Source: JBOGXB01 sp050694215 (GTDB lineage Bacteria; Actinomycetota; CADDZG01; WHSQ01). From it: a DNA stretch of 48,853 bases. The notes under the pieces were generated by a model, which had not been told where the DNA came from, ran no database searches, and was given only the letters and a program-made list of their open reading frames with translations. Numbering within the stretch: the first letter of the stretch is position 1; each line of letters opens with the position of its first letter. Where the stretch lies: positions 1 through 48,853 of the forward strand of contig JBOGXB010000006.1 in the NCBI GenBank assembly GCA_050694215.1, in the 5' to 3' direction. Positions 46,542 through 48,853 of this stretch are shown here, piece by piece. The position numbers and the translations under genes are program-made.

Positions 46542-47429
46542 CTACTTCGTCACCGTGACCTCGCGCTCCTCGGTGCCGCGCAGCACCGTGAGCTCGATCG
46601 AGCCCTTCTCTTGCAGCTCTCGCAGCGCCTCCGCCAGCGCGTCGTAATCGGGGGTCGGATGTCCGCCTGCGGCGACGATCAGATCACCTTCCTCGAGCCC
46701 CGAGCGGTCGGCGGCACTTCCGTCCTCCACCTGCCGAACGAGAAGACCATCCGCGTCCGGAAGACCGACCGCACGCCGCAAGTGCTGCGCCACGCGTGAC
46801 GGGGCCAGACCAACGCCGAGCCGCGGATGCTCGGGCGTTTCCCCGCGCGCCAGCGCCTCCGCGCTCTGCCGCAGTGCGTCGTCCGCCGGGATGGCGAGAT
46901 AGAAGCCCTCGCCGAGCCGGTTGGTGTTGAGACCGAGGAAATTGCCGTCGACGTCCACGACCGGTCCTCCCGACGATCCCGGAAGGAGTGGAGCCGTGTG
47001 CTCGAGGCTCCCCGTAATCCGGCGGCCGCGCGGACCTCTGAAGCTCCGCTCCGTCCCGGACACCAGCCCGAAGGTCACCCTCAGGCCGCGACCACCGGGG
47101 TTCGCGAGCGCAAGGACCGGAGCGCCGATGCCTGGAGTCACCGGCTGCTCCCACCGGATCGGTGCGGTGTCGCCGGTGTCGACCTCGACCACGGCGATGT
47201 CGCCGTCGAGGTCCGCTCCGAGCGCGGAGCCCACCTCCTCACGTCCGTCGTCGAACGTAACCCGAACCTCCTTGCGCCTGAGGTTGTGGGCATTCGTCAG
47301 CACCCGCCCGGGCCCCAGGACCACACCCGAGCCGACGGCCCATCTGTCGCCGAGACCGATCACGCTGGGCCCGACCTCGCGCGCCGCCCGCGCCACGACG
47401 TCGCTGAGCTCCGAGATCGCCATCGCCAT
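46542..47429 (-). CDS. HtrA-like serine protease with PDZ domain, no signal peptide
   Basis: A 295-residue S1C-type protease. The catalytic triad is visible as His in VLTNAHN, Asp in GDIAVVEVD, and Ser in LLPGSSGGPVVDVDG. A PDZ domain follows from about residue 195 (RLGVGLAPSR, then RSGLEEGDLIVAAGG). It lacks a signal peptide or membrane helix, so it probably acts in the cytoplasm, unlike most HtrA proteins. ATG at 47429 is chosen because AAGGAG lies about 8 bases upstream; an in-frame start at 47477 is less likely. Divergent from the HxlR regulator with an operator between them; convergent with the thioesterase gene. Confidence 0.88.
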   Translation of the reverse strand: MAMAISELSDVVARAAREVGPSVIGLGDRWAVGSGVVLGPGRVLTNAHNLRRKEVRVTFDDGREEVGSALGADLDGDIAVVEVDTGDTAPIRWEQPVTPGIGAPVLALANPGGRGLRVTFGLVSGTERSFRGPRGRRITGSLEHTAPLLPGSSGGPVVDVDGNFLGLNTNRLGEGFYLAIPADDALRQSAEALARGETPEHPRLGVGLAPSRVAQHLRRAVGLPDADGLLVRQVEDGSAADRSGLEEGDLIVAAGGHPTPDYDALAEALRELQEKGSIELTVLRGTEEREVTVTK

Positions 47430-47477
47430 GATCCGCTCCTTCCCGCCTGGCCCAAGGCGAGAGCCTCGCCAAGCCAC

Positions 47478-47504
47478 TAGTAACTTCTTATTTGCAAGTT
47501 ACTA
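47478..47504. promoter_or_regulatory. Probable HxlR operator (perfect palindrome)
   Basis: TAGTAACTT (47478-47486) and AAGTTACTA (47496-47504) form a perfect 9-bp inverted repeat with a 9-base spacer. It lies 8 bases before the HxlR start and about 50 bases upstream of the divergent protease. It is AT-rich against the high-GC background, as expected for an autoregulatory site. Confidence 0.65.
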
Positions 47505-47512
47505 TTGAACAC

Positions 47513-47974
47513 ATGTCAACGCAACCCGCTCGTGGGACCATGGGCCTCATGGCCCGGAACGATCCCTCCTCACCGCTCGCCGCGGCCGTGGCCCGCGTCG
47601 GCGATCGCTGGTCGCTCCTGCTCGTGGAGGCCCTGCTCCCGGGCCCCAGGCGCTTCAAGGAGATCCTCGAGGCGGTGGAGGGGATCGCCCCCAACGTTCT
47701 CTCCCAGCGCCTGAAGCACCTGGAACAAGAGGCGATCGTGGTCAGCAGGGCCTACTCCAAGAGGCCCCCGCGCTTCACCTACGAGCTGTCGGCCCGGGGC
47801 CGCGAGCTCGCCGGAGCCCTCCGACTGCTCGCCCACTGGGCCACCGGCCGCGTCGAGGGTGTGGACCCGCCCCGACATCGAACCTGTGGGACACCGCTCG
47901 AAGCTCGGTGGTTCTGTCCCACCTGCGCCCGCGCTATCGCGGACGAGGAAGAGAGCGACCTCGCCTTCCTCTGA
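47513..47974 (+). CDS. HxlR family transcriptional regulator with C-terminal Cys cluster
   Basis: A 153-residue winged-helix regulator of the HxlR type: VARVGDRWSLLLVEALLPGP, RFKEILEAVEGIAPNVLSQR, then LKHLEQEAIVVSRAYSKRPP and FTYELSARGREL. The C-terminus carries CGTPLEARWFCPTCAR, three cysteines with a preceding His that could hold zinc or sense oxidants or aldehydes. ATG at 47513 is used, with no Shine-Dalgarno; ATG at 47540 or a leaderless transcript is possible. It likely controls itself and the divergent protease through the palindrome at 47478-47504. Confidence 0.87.
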   Translation: MSTQPARGTMGLMARNDPSSPLAAAVARVGDRWSLLLVEALLPGPRRFKEILEAVEGIAPNVLSQRLKHLEQEAIVVSRAYSKRPPRFTYELSARGRELAGALRLLAHWATGRVEGVDPPRHRTCGTPLEARWFCPTCARAIADEEESDLAFL

Positions 47975-48039
47975 TCGCGACCTCTTCGGGTGGGCAGTCT
48001 CGAGACTCCGCCGCGGTGAGCGCTGATCTCGCCGGCACC

Positions 48040-48067
48040 GGAACCGACGTCCGGGCACCGGTGTAAT
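48040..48067 (+). promoter_or_regulatory. Possible ECF-type promoter before the sigma gene
   Basis: GGAAC at 48040-48044 resembles the -35 box of many ECF sigma factors, and TGTAAT follows 17 bases later (48062-48067). If real, transcription would start too late for the TTG start at 48067, supporting GTG at 48085. Confidence 0.3.
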
Positions 48068-48084
48068 TGCTACGAGAACGATCC

Positions 48085-48669
48085 GTGGAGGGCCGACCAC
48101 TGGATGAGTTGGAGCTCGTCGAGCGGGCTAAGAAGGGCGACACCGACGCATACGAGGTGCTCGTGAGGACTTATCAGGGCGTGGCACAACGGACCGCCTA
48201 CGTGATCACAGGTGATGCCGGCGACGCGGAGGACGCGGCCCAAAGCGCCTTCATCAAGGCCTACTACGCGTTGGGCAGGTTCAGGTCGGACGCTCCCTTC
48301 CGCCCCTGGCTACTCAAGATCGTCGCCAACGAGGCGCTCAACCGCCGCAGGTCCGCGGGGCGACGCGAGGGCCTGCGACTGCGTCTCGAGGAGGACCGCC
48401 CTCGGGAAGATGCGGCCCCATCTCCCGAGGCCGCGGTCCTCGCGGGCGAACCTCGGCGGGTTCTCGTCGAAGCCCTCAACTCGCTGAAGGAGGACGAGCG
48501 CAGAGTGATCGCGCTGCGATATTTCCTCGACCTATCCGAGAAGGAGATGGCCGCCGTGATGGGAGTGGCGAAGGGGACGGTGAAGTCGCGTTTATCGAGG
48601 GCGATGAAAAAGCTGCGGGCCAATCTCGAAGCGAATGAGCTCGCGAGGGTAGGTGCCGGGCATGAGTGA
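48085..48669 (+). CDS. ECF-type RNA polymerase sigma factor
   Basis: A 194-residue sigma factor of the sigma-70 ECF group. Region 2 has LVERAKKGDTDAYEVLV, then AEDAAQSAFIKAYYALGRFR and FRPWLLKIVANEALNRRR. Region 4 has LKEDERRVIALRYFLDLSEK and MGVAKGTVKSRLSRAMKKLR as the -35-binding helix-turn-helix. A short Pro/Glu-rich linker joins them. GTG at 48085 is chosen from the family N-terminus; TTG at 48067 is in frame. The next gene overlaps it by 8 bases and is the likely anti-sigma partner, giving a coupled pair. Confidence 0.9.
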   Translation: MEGRPLDELELVERAKKGDTDAYEVLVRTYQGVAQRTAYVITGDAGDAEDAAQSAFIKAYYALGRFRSDAPFRPWLLKIVANEALNRRRSAGRREGLRLRLEEDRPREDAAPSPEAAVLAGEPRRVLVEALNSLKEDERRVIALRYFLDLSEKEMAAVMGVAKGTVKSRLSRAMKKLRANLEANELARVGAGHE

Positions 48670-48853
48670 GCTCTCCTCGGATCGAAACGACCGCCTCCAC
48701 CGGAGGCTCCGCGACCTGTCCGGCCAGGTCGCGTTCCCCGAGCCCTCCGACCTCACCACGCGCGTGACCGGAGAGCTGGTCCGATCCCCCGCGCCGCGCC
48801 GGAGGTTCTTCGACAACCTGTACCGGCCGGAGCTCGGATACGGGCTGGCGGTT
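48662..48853 (+). CDS. Probable anti-sigma factor or membrane partner, N-terminal fragment
   Basis: ATG at 48662 overlaps the sigma stop (ATGAGTGA). Sixty-four residues are visible before the window ends: a hydrophilic head (MSELSSDRNDRLHRRLRDLS), DNLYRPELGYG, then LAV, which may start a membrane helix. The overlap and position suggest an anti-sigma factor, but no anti-sigma motif such as a zinc-binding HxxxCxxC is seen in this part. Truncated by the window edge. Confidence 0.6.
   Translation, partial: MSELSSDRNDRLHRRLRDLSGQVAFPEPSDLTTRVTGELVRSPAPRRRFFDNLYRPELGYGLAV

Overview
The window is a chromosomal segment of a high-GC bacterium, most likely a deep-branching actinobacterium (Actinomycetota). 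This is inferred from the strong G/C bias at third codon positions, frequent GTG/TTG starts, tight overlaps (ATGA, TGATG, GTGA, TTGA), an actinobacterial-style GlgE-TreS-maltokinase-GlgB operon, an RNase HI gene next to a zinc-ribbon coiled-coil gene, a stand-alone LigD-type polymerase and an MMPL-TetR pair. No phage, insertion sequence, CRISPR array, tRNA or rRNA was seen. I recognise no single species.

Layout. 1-7.5 kb holds housekeeping and accessory genes, mostly on the minus strand: an M20 peptidase, RidA, the RNase P RNA (rnpB), a membrane protein, RNase HI with its DUF164-type partner, a Cys-rich zinc protein, a BON protein, a LigD-like polymerase, then a plus-strand esterase-like hydrolase and a methyltransferase. 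8.5-17.3 kb is a plus-strand operon glgX-treY-GH57 glucanotransferase-treZ-zincin; treZ appears to start at a CTG. 17.3-19.2 kb holds a secreted/membrane-anchored protein between two copies of a long-armed inverted repeat, plus two small minus-strand genes. 19.3-21.9 kb is glycogen phosphorylase. 21.9-27.4 kb is a minus-strand cluster of a DUF4331 protein, a TPR protein and two different nickel/cobalt-type transporters. 27.6-36.3 kb is a second plus-strand carbohydrate operon: glgE-treS-mak-glgB and a short DUF3536/GH57 protein. 36.3-40.2 kb encodes two large secreted proteins, one with Asp-box repeats plus an integrin-beta-like VWA domain. 40.5-48.9 kb holds an FtsH-like protease, an MMPL-TetR-thioesterase operon, an HtrA-like protease divergent from an HxlR regulator with a palindromic operator, and an ECF sigma factor with the start of its probable anti-sigma partner.

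Together the two carbohydrate operons plus glgP form a nearly complete alpha-glucan/trehalose network. TreY-TreZ makes trehalose from glucan ends, TreS interconverts trehalose and maltose, Mak makes maltose-1-phosphate, GlgE polymerises it, GlgB branches it, GlgX debranches it, GlgP phosphorolyses it, and the GH57 enzyme can reshuffle chains. No glgA or glgC is visible here, so synthesis may rely on GlgE or on genes elsewhere. The least explained parts are the DUF4331/TPR/Ni-Co transporter cluster, the integrin-like VWA protein and the paired inverted repeats.
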